Source: an uncultured Gemmatimonadota bacterium (GTDB lineage Bacteria; Gemmatimonadota; Gemmatimonadetes; Gemmatimonadales; Gemmatimonadaceae). Taken from it: 64,000 bases of DNA. The number at the start of each line of letters is the position of its first letter. Position 1 is the stretch's first letter. Both the position numbers and the translations under genes were made by a program. Shown here piece after piece: positions 26,592 to 36,001 of the stretch. The notes beneath the pieces are model-generated. The model was not told the DNA's origin. It saw only the letters and a list, made by a program, of their open reading frames with translations, and searched no databases. The DNA lies in NCBI GenBank assembly GCA_903910555.1, contig CAIVZZ010000008.1, positions 1 to 64,000 of the forward strand. Reading direction: 5' to 3'.

Positions 26592-28154
26592 CTAGCCAGC
26601 CTTCGGTGGCTGCTCGGGACGAGGGAAAAGGCCCCCTTCCTTGTTCACGTGCCAACCAGTGGCACTCAGTTGCTCAACCGTCGCGAACATCGCCTCTGAC
26701 GCCGTTCCGGGCGCTCCGAGCTGGCTCCAGAGCGCCTGAGCCTTGCCGGGCATGAACGGTGCGAGGTACGCGGCCTGGCGGGCGAGTGAGCGGATGAGAA
26801 CGGCGAGAGTTTCGTCCAGTTTCGCCTTGTTCGAAGCGTCTTTCGCGAGCGCCCACGGCTGCGTCTGCTGGATGTGCAGATTCGCGCGCTCGGTCAGACG
26901 CGCGACACATGCAAGTGCTTCGTGACAGAGATAGCCGTGCGAGCCGTCCATTGCTGCCCGCGCGGCGGTGAGATCGGCCGAGTCGAGCGCGTCAAGATCT
27001 ATATGAGCGGCAGCGTTCGGCACGATTCCATCACAGTATTTCTCAACCATCGCGATCACGCGGCTCGCGAGATTTCCCAAACCGTTCGCGAGTTCCGATG
27101 TGTACACGGCGTCGAAGCGCTCGAGCGAGAAGGTGCCGTCGCCGTCGAACGGAATCTCGCGGAGCAGAAAATAGCGGAATGCGTCGGGCCCGAATCGCGA
27201 AATGGTTTCGTCGAGATCGATCTTCACGCCGGCGCTCTTTGAGAAGCGCTCGCCGCCGAACGAAATGAATCCGTGCGCCCACACGCGCTCCGGAAGCGGA
27301 AGTTCTGCGGCCTGCAGCATGGCGGGCCAGATCACGCAGTGCAGCCGCGTGATGTCCTTGCCGACGATGTGCAGCTGCGCCGGCCATCTATTCCGCCACT
27401 CTTTGCCGGGATAGCCCGTTGCCGTGAGATAGTTCGGCAGCGCGTCGAACCAAACCCACGTGCCCTGCTGCTCACCGCTCGCGCTCGCGATGGGGAAGGG
27501 AATCGCCCACGCAAGTTTCGATCGCGTGATGGAAATGTCTTCGAGTCCCTGCGCAAGCAAACCGAGAATTTCATTGCGCCGCGATTCGGGCTGAATGAAA
27601 TCCGGGCGTTCGGCGAGCAGGCGCTCGAGAAAGGGCTGGTACTTGGTCAGCCGAAAAAACCAATTCCGTTCCTGCGTCCATTGCAGCTCGCGCGTCGGAT
27701 GGAGCACGCACTTGCCGTCGACGATTTCATCGTCGCGCTTGAAGAGTTCGCAGCCGACGCAGTACCACCCTTCGTACGTCTTCTCGTAGAAATTGTCGGG
27801 CGACGATTCGTGAATGCGCTTGATGAGCGCGCGCACGCCGCTCTTGTGCGCGCCGTCAGTCGTGCGGATGAACTGATCGTAGGAGATCGACAGCCGGTCC
27901 CACGTGCCGCGAAATCTCGCGGCGACGGCGTCTACAAATGCCTGCGGATCGACGTTCTGCGCGGCCGCAGTCTGCGCGACTTTCTGGCCGTGCTCGTCCA
28001 TCCCGATGAGGAAATGCACGGAGCGGCCGAGCTGGCGGTGGAAGCGCGCGATCGCATCTGCGCCGATCTTTTCAAGTGCGTGCCCAAAGTGCGGATCGCC
28101 GTTGGCGTAGTCGATCGCAGTGGTGATGTAGAATTTTTCGTGCGATTCGGCCAC
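26592..28154 (-). CDS. metG: Methionyl-tRNA synthetase
   Basis: A 520-aa class I aminoacyl-tRNA synthetase that charges tRNA-Met. The HIGH-equivalent signature is DPHFGHAL; the KMSKS-equivalent is ERFSKSAGVKID. A zinc-type knuckle appears at CVGCELFKRDDEIVDGKCVLH. The anticodon-binding helical domain follows; no C-terminal tRNA-binding (EMAP-like) domain is attached. The GTG at 28154 has GGGAG upstream and sits 1 nt after the ricT stop. The upstream extension of the open frame is a His-rich shadow of the ricT tail. Confidence 0.96.
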   Translation of the reverse strand: MAESHEKFYITTAIDYANGDPHFGHALEKIGADAIARFHRQLGRSVHFLIGMDEHGQKVAQTAAAQNVDPQAFVDAVAARFRGTWDRLSISYDQFIRTTDGAHKSGVRALIKRIHESSPDNFYEKTYEGWYCVGCELFKRDDEIVDGKCVLHPTRELQWTQERNWFFRLTKYQPFLERLLAERPDFIQPESRRNEILGLLAQGLEDISITRSKLAWAIPFPIASASGEQQGTWVWFDALPNYLTATGYPGKEWRNRWPAQLHIVGKDITRLHCVIWPAMLQAAELPLPERVWAHGFISFGGERFSKSAGVKIDLDETISRFGPDAFRYFLLREIPFDGDGTFSLERFDAVYTSELANGLGNLASRVIAMVEKYCDGIVPNAAAHIDLDALDSADLTAARAAMDGSHGYLCHEALACVARLTERANLHIQQTQPWALAKDASNKAKLDETLAVLIRSLARQAAYLAPFMPGKAQALWSQLGAPGTASEAMFATVEQLSATGWHVNKEGGLFPRPEQPPKAG

Positions 28155-28155
28155 G

Positions 28156-29538
28156 TCAGCTCCCTGCGGGTGGTGCACTTGGTGGTGCGGGTGGTGATCC
28201 GCCGGGCGCGCCGCCTGGTGCGCCGCCCGGTGCGCCGCCCTCACGGCCACGACGCCCGCCGCGGCGACCGCGGCGACGACGACGGCGGCCTTCGCCGGGC
28301 TGATCCGCGGTCGCGTCGACTGCGTTCTCTGCGGCCGGTGGCCGCGGTGGTTGTTGCTGTTGTGGCGGGCGCTGCTGCTGTTGCTGTTGTTGCTGCGGCG
28401 GGCGCTGTTGTTGTGGTTGCTGCGGACGCTCGCGCTGCGGCCGCTGCTGTTGCGGGCGCTGTTGTTGCTGCTTGGAAGATTCCGCGGCGGGACGCGCAGG
28501 TGGTGTGCCCTGCGACGGCGTTGCGCCGGGGTACGTGCGCGTCGCCGCGCCGCGCGGGGGATCGACCAGATAAATCTCGCTGGTTACTTCTTCGTCGAAA
28601 TCCGCTTCATCGTCGCCGCCGGCCAGATCCGATGCCGCGGTGGCGGGTTCGCCGCCCAGTTCGCGATTGAGCTGAGCGAGCGGCACGATGCGGACCTCGC
28701 CCGTTGCTCCGCGCAGCGTGACCTGCTCGCGGAAAATATCGTTCGAGACGATTTTCTCCTCGCCGGCGAGCGTGACGATGATTTTTCCTTCTTTTGGAAA
28801 ACGCTTTCGCTGCTGGACGTAGAACTCGTGCTCGTATCGCAGGCAGCACATCAACCGGCCGCACGATCCTGAGATCTGCGACGGGTTCAGCGTGGAGAGT
28901 CGCTGATCTTTGGCGACGCTCGATTTCACCGGGCGGAGTTCCGGAAGCCAGCTGGCACTGCAGAACTGACGTGCGCAGCGGCCGATGCCGTCGAGGCGCC
29001 TCGCTTCGTCGCGCACGCCGATGTGCCACATCTGTACGCGAGTTCCGAACAACCCTTCGAGCTGACGCACAAGCTGGCGGAAATCGACGCGCTTCTCGGC
29101 CGTGAAATAAATCGTCAGCTTCTTGCGGTCCCACTGCCACTCGGTGTCCGAGACCTTCATGTCGAGCCCCTGCGCACGAACTTTTTCGATCGCGCGGCGC
29201 CGGACATTGTCTTCGTCTTCGCGAAGATGGCTCCCTTTCTCGATGTCGTCGGCGGTGGCGGCGCGGAGCGCAGGGCGCAGCTGCTCCGGCGACGCTTTGC
29301 CGTGCGGTGTGCCGGCCTTTCGCGTGACGGCCAGTTCGCCGGTCGAGTGCACGGTGCCGAGATCTTCTCCGCGGTCGGCGTCGACGATCACCGGTGTGCG
29401 CAATGTGGGCACCTCGGGGAACGCCCACGTGAAAAACTCGCGGCGATTGCCCTTGAACGCGACCTCAATGAGGTGCGGCGTCGGCTCTGCGACGGCGGCG
29501 GGTTCAGGCGTTTCGGAGATTTCGGACATTCCGCTCAT
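28156..29538 (-). CDS. ricT: PSP1-domain protein (RicT/YaaT-like) with Q/RG-rich tail
   Basis: A 460-aa protein. Residues about 25-290 match the PSP1/RicT family: TEWQWDRKKLTIYFTAEKRVDFRQLVR, GTRVQMWHIGVRDEARRLDGIGRCARQFCSASWL, GSCGRLMCCLRYEHEFY. The clustered Cys fit the [4Fe-4S]-binding residues of RicT, which in Bacillus works with RicA/RicF in RNA processing. The last ~150 residues are unusual: runs of Gln/Pro/Arg (QQQQRPQQQRPQRERPQQ), then RRRRRRGRRGGRRGREGG and GGAPGG repeats. That tail looks disordered and RNA-binding. The start overlaps the accA stop (ATGA). Confidence 0.88.
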   Translation of the reverse strand: MSGMSEISETPEPAAVAEPTPHLIEVAFKGNRREFFTWAFPEVPTLRTPVIVDADRGEDLGTVHSTGELAVTRKAGTPHGKASPEQLRPALRAATADDIEKGSHLREDEDNVRRRAIEKVRAQGLDMKVSDTEWQWDRKKLTIYFTAEKRVDFRQLVRQLEGLFGTRVQMWHIGVRDEARRLDGIGRCARQFCSASWLPELRPVKSSVAKDQRLSTLNPSQISGSCGRLMCCLRYEHEFYVQQRKRFPKEGKIIVTLAGEEKIVSNDIFREQVTLRGATGEVRIVPLAQLNRELGGEPATAASDLAGGDDEADFDEEVTSEIYLVDPPRGAATRTYPGATPSQGTPPARPAAESSKQQQQRPQQQRPQRERPQQPQQQRPPQQQQQQQQRPPQQQQPPRPPAAENAVDATADQPGEGRRRRRRGRRGGRRGREGGAPGGAPGGAPGGSPPAPPSAPPAGS

Positions 29539-30500
29539 TCTTCGAACTGCCCCATACGCAGATATTTCTCCCGGCGGCGGCGCACGAGCTTGTCCGGCTT
29601 GAGGCGGCGCAGCTCGTCGAGATTGCGCAGCAGCGCTTCGCCAACGGCGGCGGCGGTGACTTCCTGATTTGCGTGCGCGCCGCCCGGCGGTTCCGGAATG
29701 ATTTCATCGATGATGCGCAGCTCGAGCAGGTCCTGCGCAGTGATCTTCAGCGCGCTTGCGGCCTTCTCGCGCATTTCCGGACTCTTGCCGTCCTTCCAGA
29801 GAATCGCCGCGCAGCCTTCGACGGTGATCACGGAGTATACGGCGTTCTGCAGCATGAGCACCCGATCGGCGACGCCGAGTGCGAGCGCGCCGCCGGAGCC
29901 GCCTTCGCCAATTACCGTCGCGATAATCGGAACGGTGAGCTGACTCATCTCGAGCAGATTGCGCGCGATCGCCTCGCTCTGGCCGCGCTCCTCGGCGCCG
30001 AGCCCCGCCCACGCGCCCGGCGTGTCGATGCACGTCACGACAGGCACGTGGAATTTCTCGGCGAGCTTCATCAAGCGCAGCGCTTTGCGATACCCCTCGG
30101 GGTGCGGCATCCCGAAGTTGCGATGGAGATTTTCTTTTGTATCGCGGCCGCGCTGCTGGCCGATCACCATGATCGTCTCGCCGTCGATGCGCGCCCAGCC
30201 GCCGACGATTGCGGGATCGTCGCGGTAGGCACGATCACCGTGCAACTCGATCCAATCGGTGAACGCCAGGCGGATGTAGTCGAGCGTGAAGGGGCGCCGC
30301 GGACTGCGCGCGACCTGTACGCGTTGAATCGGCGTGAGGTTCTTATAAATCGATGCGCGCAGTTCGCCGAGTTTTGTCTCGAGCGGCGCGATTTCAGCGT
30401 CGACATTAATTTCGCGTTCCGCCGCCATCGAGCGAAGCTCTTCGATCTGCTTTTCGACTTCGACGAGCGGTTTCTCGAATTCCAAGGCCGATGTTCCCAT
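29535..30500 (-). CDS. accA: Acetyl-CoA carboxylase carboxyltransferase subunit alpha
   Basis: A 321-aa subunit of the carboxyltransferase that makes malonyl-CoA, the first step of fatty-acid synthesis; it works with AccD, which is not in the window. Conserved AccA segments are the N-terminal helical part (LEFEKPLVEVEKQIEELR), RPFTLDYIRLAFTDWIELHGDRAYRDDPAIVGG, GRDTKENLHRNFGMPHPEGYRKALRLM, and GEGGSGGALALGVAD. Length is family-typical. Its ATG lies 1 nt after the dnaE stop, preceded by GGGAG in the end of dnaE. Confidence 0.97.
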   Translation of the reverse strand: MGTSALEFEKPLVEVEKQIEELRSMAAEREINVDAEIAPLETKLGELRASIYKNLTPIQRVQVARSPRRPFTLDYIRLAFTDWIELHGDRAYRDDPAIVGGWARIDGETIMVIGQQRGRDTKENLHRNFGMPHPEGYRKALRLMKLAEKFHVPVVTCIDTPGAWAGLGAEERGQSEAIARNLLEMSQLTVPIIATVIGEGGSGGALALGVADRVLMLQNAVYSVITVEGCAAILWKDGKSPEMREKAASALKITAQDLLELRIIDEIIPEPPGGAHANQEVTAAAVGEALLRNLDELRRLKPDKLVRRRREKYLRMGQFEE

Positions 30501-30501
30501 G

Positions 30502-33500
30502 TCAGCTCCCTCTCACGAGGTGCACACGTTCGGGCCCGAGCAGCGCGCGAAGCTCCAGCAGCGCTGCGGAGGCCGGCGACAATTTCAGAGAAGCAGAGCG
30601 AAGCTTTGCGCGCGAGCCGTCGGCGCCATTCCAGCAGACTTCCAGCGGTGCGGAACCCGGATGCGCATCGACCACGGCACGTACGTCCTGCATCACCAGC
30701 GCCGGAAGCGACGCGCTCTCGGTGAGGTCGAGCGACACGGAGATCTGTCCCTGCGTGCGCAGCTCGGCCAGCCGCGTGATTGACTCGACAATAAATGTTG
30801 CCGACTCCGTGCCCTGGTCGCGCTTTGAATATCCGCCCTTGATCAGCACGGGGACGTCGGCCTGAACGCGATCGTGAATCGCGGCCCACGCTTCAGGGAA
30901 CACGAGCACTTCGCCTGAGCCGGAGAAATCTTCCACGGTGAGACGCGCGAATTCGTTGCCGCTCTTTTTTGAAACCTGTTTCTTGATCGCCGTGACGACG
31001 ACCGTGAGCGACGACGCCTGTTCGCTCCACGCACCAATCTTCGCGACGGTGAGCGTCGCGAGCAGCTCGCACTCCGCGCGGTACGGTTCGAGCGGGTGCC
31101 CGGAGATGTAGAAGCCGATCGTCTCTTTTTCTTTTGTGAGGCGTTCGTGCTCCGACATTGGCGGCACGTTCGGGAGCGACGGCTGCATTGCGTCGGCTTT
31201 GGCTTGCGGGCCGGCATCGCCGAAGAGCGAGCCCTGTCCGGTCGCCGCTTCATCCTGCTTGAGCGAGGCATGCTGAATCGCGCCGTCGAGCGCGGCCGCG
31301 TATTGCGCGCGATGGCCGCCGAGCCCATCCAACGCCCCTGCGTACAGCAGCGCTTCGAACACGCGCTTGTTGCAGGTGCGGAGGTCTACGCGCTCCGCGA
31401 AATCGTAGAGCGATTCGAAAGGTTTATCACCGCGCGCGCCGAGAATCGAGTCGGTGGCAGTGCGTCCGGCATTTCGAACGGCGCCGAGTCCGAAGCGAAT
31501 GCGCTTGTCATCGAGCACGGTGAACTTGTAGCCGCTCTCGTTGACATCCGGCGGCAGAATCTCGATGCCGAGATCGCGCGCTTCGTTGATGTACTTCACG
31601 ACCGCGTCGGTGTCGCCGATGCACGCCGAGAGGAGCGCGGCCATGAACTCGGCGGGGAAGTGTGCCTTGAGGTACGCCGTGTGATACGAGAGGACGGTGT
31701 ACGCCACTGCGTGCGACTTGTTGAAGCCGTACCGGCCAAACGTCTCGATCTGATCGGACAGGTCGCCGACGATTTCCTTGTTGTGTCCGAGCGCGATGGC
31801 CTTCTCGGCGAACTTTCCAATTTCCTTTTTGATCAGCTCGGCGTCCTTCTTGCCGACCGCTTTGCGCAGCACGTCGGCTTCGGCGAGCGAAATGCCGGCG
31901 AGCTTCTGCGCGATGCGCATCACCTGTTCCTGATAGGTGATGACGCCGTACGTCCCTTCGAGAATATCCTTGAGCTCCGGCAGCGCGTACGTGACCGCCT
32001 CTTCGCCGCGCTTGCGCCGGATGTAGACCTTGTGCATCCCCGCGTCGAGCGGGCCTGGACGCATCAGTGCGCTCGCCGCGACGATGTCGTCGAAGGTGTC
32101 AGCGCGCATCGAGCGGATGAGATCGGTCGCGAGCGGCGATTCAAACTGGAACACGCCCGCTGTGCGGCCGGAGCGGAGCATCCTGAAGGTCGCTTCGTCG
32201 TCGAGCGGCAGCGTCTCCAGATTCGGGACATCACGCCCGCGCGCTTTGATCGTCACGAGCGCGTCGTGGATGATCGTGAGCGTCGTAAGGCCGAGGAAGT
32301 CCATCTTGAGCATCCCGGCCTTCTCGAGCGCGTTCATGTCGTACTGCGTGACGACGACGCGTTCGTCGTTGTCCTTGCCGGAGCCCCTGGAGTCCTGCGT
32401 GCAGATCGGGACGTAATCATCGAGCGGACCGGGCGCGATGACGATGCCCGCCGCGTGAATTCCCGCGTGGCGCGAAAGGCCTTCGAGCGAGATCGCGAAG
32501 TCGAGCAGATGCTGATGCCGTTCGTCGCCCTCGTAGAGCTTGCGTACTTCGGGAACTTTCTCGATCGCCTCTTTGACCGTGAGCGAGAAGTTCGGCTGGT
32601 TGGGAATCAGTTTCGCGATCGCGTCGGTTTCGGCGGGCGTGAAGCCCAGCACGCGGCCGATGTCCTTGATGGCGGCGCGTGACTTGAGCGTTCCGAAGGT
32701 GATGATCTGGCCGACGCACTCGCGTCCGTATTTCTCGCGGACGTAGTCGATCACCTCGCCGCGGCGCTCTTCGCAGAAATCGACGTCGATGTCGGGCATC
32801 GACACGCGCTCGGGATTCAGGAATCGTTCGAAGAGGAGATCGAACTTGAGCGGGCAGACGTCGGTGATTCGCAGCGCGTACGCGACGAGCGAACCTGCGG
32901 CGGATCCGCGGCCGGGGCCGACGGGAATTCCTTTTTCACGCGCCGCGCGAATGAAATCCGCGACGATGAGCAGGTAGCCCGAGTAGCCGGTTTTCAGGAT
33001 GACGCCAAGTTCGAAATCGAGCCGTTCTTGGACGTTTGCGGGAAGCTTTTTTGCGCCGGGGGCGTACCGCTCGAATGCGCCGGCCGTGGCGAGCTTTACG
33101 AGGTGATCGTTTTCGGTTTTCGCGCCCTTGGGGAGCGGGAACGACGGGAGATAATATTTTTTCTCAAAGGCAAACCCGGCTTCATCGGCGATGGCGAGCG
33201 TGTTCGTGAGAACGTCGGGCCGGTCGGCGAAGTACTGCCGGATTTCCGGGGCGCTCTTGAAGTAGAGGCCGCGGTCGTACTTCATGCGATTGTCGTCGAG
33301 GCGGTCTTTCTTCAGCCCGATGCAGAGCAGCACGTCGTGCGCGTCGTGATCCTCTTCGCGCAGGAAGTGCGAATCGTTCGTCGCGATGACCGGAAGGCTC
33401 AGCTTTTTCGCGAGCTTGAACACTTCCTTGTTGAGCTTCTTCTGCTCGCCGGCGTCGTGCGCCTGGACCTCGAGGTAGTAGCGGTCTTTGAAGACATTCG

Positions 33501-33990
33501 CATACCACTCGGCGGCTTCCTGCGCTTCATCGAAGCGGTCATCCAGCAGGTGCCGCGCGACTTCGCCGGCCATGCACGCCGACGAGACGATGATTCCTTC
33601 GTTGTACTTGGCGAGCAGTTCGCGATCGACGCGAGGCTTACCGTAGAAGCCTTCGGTGTATGCGAGCGATGAGAGCTTGATGAGGTTCTGGTAGCCGACG
33701 CGGTCACGAGCGAGGAGTACCAGGTGGTAGTATGAACGGTCGCCGGGTGTTGCTCGCGCGCGGGTGCGGCGGTCGCCGGGCGCGACGTACGCTTCCATGC
33801 CGATGATCGGCTTGATGCCCTGTTTGCGGGCCTGTTCCTGGAACTCCCACGCGGCGTGGAGATTGCCGTGATCTGTGATGGCCAGGGCCGGTTGTTCGAA
33901 CTCGACGGCCCTGTTGATCAGGTCGTCGATCCGGTTGGCGCCATCGAGCAGGGAGTACTCGGAGTGGCAGTGGAGGTGTACGAAGGACAT
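30502..33990 (-). CDS. dnaE: DNA polymerase III subunit alpha
   Basis: A 1162-aa replicative polymerase of the DnaE1 type. The N-terminal PHP domain begins FVHLHCHSEYSLLDGA; the polymerase core includes RGSAAGSLVAYALRITDVCPLKFDLLFERFLNPER and the catalytic Asp pair in PDIDVDFCEERR. The FNKSHAVAYTVLSYHTAYLKAHFPAEFMAALLS segment and a C-terminal OB domain (AWSEQASSLTVVVTAIKKQVSKKSGNEFARLTVEDFSG) follow. The start is set by the highly conserved MSFVHLHCHSEYSLLDG and lies 8 nt from a good promoter, so the mRNA is probably leaderless. It heads dnaE-accA-ricT-metG-M23. Confidence 0.98.
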   Translation of the reverse strand: MSFVHLHCHSEYSLLDGANRIDDLINRAVEFEQPALAITDHGNLHAAWEFQEQARKQGIKPIIGMEAYVAPGDRRTRARATPGDRSYYHLVLLARDRVGYQNLIKLSSLAYTEGFYGKPRVDRELLAKYNEGIIVSSACMAGEVARHLLDDRFDEAQEAAEWYANVFKDRYYLEVQAHDAGEQKKLNKEVFKLAKKLSLPVIATNDSHFLREEDHDAHDVLLCIGLKKDRLDDNRMKYDRGLYFKSAPEIRQYFADRPDVLTNTLAIADEAGFAFEKKYYLPSFPLPKGAKTENDHLVKLATAGAFERYAPGAKKLPANVQERLDFELGVILKTGYSGYLLIVADFIRAAREKGIPVGPGRGSAAGSLVAYALRITDVCPLKFDLLFERFLNPERVSMPDIDVDFCEERRGEVIDYVREKYGRECVGQIITFGTLKSRAAIKDIGRVLGFTPAETDAIAKLIPNQPNFSLTVKEAIEKVPEVRKLYEGDERHQHLLDFAISLEGLSRHAGIHAAGIVIAPGPLDDYVPICTQDSRGSGKDNDERVVVTQYDMNALEKAGMLKMDFLGLTTLTIIHDALVTIKARGRDVPNLETLPLDDEATFRMLRSGRTAGVFQFESPLATDLIRSMRADTFDDIVAASALMRPGPLDAGMHKVYIRRKRGEEAVTYALPELKDILEGTYGVITYQEQVMRIAQKLAGISLAEADVLRKAVGKKDAELIKKEIGKFAEKAIALGHNKEIVGDLSDQIETFGRYGFNKSHAVAYTVLSYHTAYLKAHFPAEFMAALLSACIGDTDAVVKYINEARDLGIEILPPDVNESGYKFTVLDDKRIRFGLGAVRNAGRTATDSILGARGDKPFESLYDFAERVDLRTCNKRVFEALLYAGALDGLGGHRAQYAAALDGAIQHASLKQDEAATGQGSLFGDAGPQAKADAMQPSLPNVPPMSEHERLTKEKETIGFYISGHPLEPYRAECELLATLTVAKIGAWSEQASSLTVVVTAIKKQVSKKSGNEFARLTVEDFSGSGEVLVFPEAWAAIHDRVQADVPVLIKGGYSKRDQGTESATFIVESITRLAELRTQGQISVSLDLTESASLPALVMQDVRAVVDAHPGSAPLEVCWNGADGSRAKLRSASLKLSPASAALLELRALLGPERVHLVRGS

Positions 33991-33998
33991 TGGGTTGA

Positions 33999-34028
33999 AA
34001 GCTAGCCGTTGTCGCGCGGCGCTGTCAA
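33999..34028 (-). promoter_or_regulatory. Promoter of dnaE, predicted leaderless
   Basis: On the minus strand a perfect TTGACA (34028-34023) is followed after 18 bp by TAGCTT (34004-33999), and the dnaE ATG begins 8 nt further on. With a start site about 7 nt after the -10, the transcript would begin at or within a base or two of the ATG. No Shine-Dalgarno sequence is present. Confidence 0.65.
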
Positions 34029-34081
34029 AGCGAAATTGGGTGCGAAAACCACTTGCTAAAAGATTGCGGCGCAAAGAGTTA

Positions 34082-36001
34082 ATGAGGCCAATTGGGGTCG
34101 TGACGTTCGGGTTGATTTTTCTCGCCGCGTGCCACCGCGACGGCGTGGAATCGCCTGTGCCCGTGCGGGCCGTTCTGAGCGCGGTGACACCGGCGACTTT
34201 CGGGCCCGGTGATACGGTGACTCTGAGCGGAAATGCGCTCGCGCCGGCAATCGCGGGGGGGAGCGGGACGGTGCTGTTTGGCACGGTGGCCGCACGAGTG
34301 CTTCCGGGGGCGTCCGACACGATCGTTCGGGTGATTGCGCCACCGTGCCTTCCGGGCGGGCCTTTGGAGGTCAGGATCTCGGCTGGCGTTGTGTCGAGCA
34401 ATTCGATCGCGGTGAGTTACACCGCGCGGAGTGCGCCGTTGAGTCTGGCGCCGTATCAGTCGGTCACGGTGAGCAGCGCGGCGCTCGGAACATGCCTGAC
34501 GCTGCCGGGGGATGGATCGACGTATCTCGTGATCGGGCAGTTCGCTGCGGTTGGCGATCCCACCGATGTGGTGAACTGGCAGATCGGCACGGCGGCGGCC
34601 GGTTCGGCGGCGGGTTCGGTTGCCGCGGGCGCTGTGCGCACCACGAGCGACAATCGCGCCGAGCGCGATTTCGAGGCGACGCTGCGCGGGATCGAGCATG
34701 CGGTCGCCCCGCGCGTTCGTGCTCAGCTGGCCGCGAGTGCCGCGGCCGCCAGAGTGAGTGCCGCGCTCGCGCCGCCAGCGCTCGGGACGTTGCGCACGTT
34801 CAAGGTTGTCGCCACCGTGAGTGGATCAAGCTTTACGAGCGCGACTGCGCGGCTCGTATTCGCCGGCGATCATGTCTTGCTGTATGTGGACACGATCGGA
34901 TCGGGATTTTCGAATACGCAGTATCAGGCGCTCGGCGCGCTGTTCGACCGCGACTTGTACGCGATTGATATCAACGCGTTCGGGAGCGTGAGCGATGTTG
35001 ACCAGAACGGCCGCGTGATCGCGCTGTTCACGCCGAAGATCAACGCGCTCGTGCCGACAACCGGGTGCGCATTTGCCGGCTATGTGACGGGATTCTTTTT
35101 TGGAACGGATCTGTTGGTGAGCGATCCGAACTCGAATAAAGGCGAGATTTTCTACTCGTACATTCCGGATTCGACGGGGACGTTCAGCTGCCCGCACACG
35201 GCGGAGTCGGTGCTTCAGGTCGTTGCGGGGACTTTTCTGCACCAACTGCAGCACATGATCTCGTTCAATCAGCATGTGCTCCTCCGCGGCGGCGCGCAGG
35301 AAGACATCTGGCTGAATGAAGGGCTCGGCCAGATCGCCGAAGAACTCGGATCGGAGTACTATGAAACGAAGTACCCGCCGCCGTCGGGGCGCTCGACCAG
35401 CACGCAGCTTTTTCCCGACTCTGCGGGGCCGTTCATTCAGCCACAGCTGCTCGACGCTTACGTTTATCTGAATTCAACGCGTGCGCATTCCGTGACGTCG
35501 TACAACGGTGGCGGGTCGCTTGAGGAGCGCGGAGCGACCTGGCTCTTTCTCCGCTGGCTCGCGTCGCAAAAAGGGGAAGACATTTTCGGACGGCTCGTGC
35601 AGACATCCAACACCGGGGTTGCGAATATCGAAGCTCAGGCGGGCGAACCGTTCGGCGCGCTGTTCGGGGATTTCAGCGCGGCGCTTGTCGTCGACTCGAT
35701 TCCGGGCCTGCCGCGTACGTCGGTTCCGACGCGATTCCGATTTGGTGCGCGCAACCTGAGGCTATTGATGGCACGCGAGGCGGCGGTCGAACAATTCATT
35801 TCTCCGTGGCCGCTGCCGGTGTACATCCTCGGAATTGGCGGCGCACTTTCGTCGAACATGATTCCGGGGACGATGGTGCACTCTTCGCTCACGACGCCGC
35901 TCGGCGGGGCGAATACCGCGCTGACGTTCACTGAGCCGCTCGGCGTGGCGTTTCCGGCGGCGCTTGGCGCGCAGGTGACGATTTTTAGGATGCCGCAGTG
36001 A
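34082..36001 (+). CDS. M30-like metallopeptidase homologue, lipoprotein
   Basis: A 639-aa lipoprotein (lipobox FLAAC in MRPIGVVTFGLIFLAACHRD). Residues about 20-105 form an IPT/TIG-like beta-sandwich (VLSAVTPATFGPGDTVTLSG). The large C-terminal part resembles gluzincin peptidases of the hyicolysin (M30) type: FLHQLQHMISFNQH at 386-399 and WLNEGLGQIAEEL with E413. In an active enzyme the first motif would be HExxH; here residue 388 is Gln, so the catalytic Glu is missing. It heads a three-gene unit with overlapping stop/start codons (GTGA). Substrate unknown. Confidence 0.75.
   Translation: MRPIGVVTFGLIFLAACHRDGVESPVPVRAVLSAVTPATFGPGDTVTLSGNALAPAIAGGSGTVLFGTVAARVLPGASDTIVRVIAPPCLPGGPLEVRISAGVVSSNSIAVSYTARSAPLSLAPYQSVTVSSAALGTCLTLPGDGSTYLVIGQFAAVGDPTDVVNWQIGTAAAGSAAGSVAAGAVRTTSDNRAERDFEATLRGIEHAVAPRVRAQLAASAAAARVSAALAPPALGTLRTFKVVATVSGSSFTSATARLVFAGDHVLLYVDTIGSGFSNTQYQALGALFDRDLYAIDINAFGSVSDVDQNGRVIALFTPKINALVPTTGCAFAGYVTGFFFGTDLLVSDPNSNKGEIFYSYIPDSTGTFSCPHTAESVLQVVAGTFLHQLQHMISFNQHVLLRGGAQEDIWLNEGLGQIAEELGSEYYETKYPPPSGRSTSTQLFPDSAGPFIQPQLLDAYVYLNSTRAHSVTSYNGGGSLEERGATWLFLRWLASQKGEDIFGRLVQTSNTGVANIEAQAGEPFGALFGDFSAALVVDSIPGLPRTSVPTRFRFGARNLRLLMAREAAVEQFISPWPLPVYILGIGGALSSNMIPGTMVHSSLTTPLGGANTALTFTEPLGVAFPAALGAQVTIFRMPQ

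Noticed and set aside
27273-28670. A 465-codon plus-strand frame opposite metG and ricT
   Set aside because: Shadow of two genes with strong family matches; its V/A/R-rich end mirrors the Q-rich tail of RicT.
31096-32682. A 528-codon open frame on the plus strand opposite dnaE
   Set aside because: Antisense to the conserved dnaE sequence; composition is that of a shadow frame.
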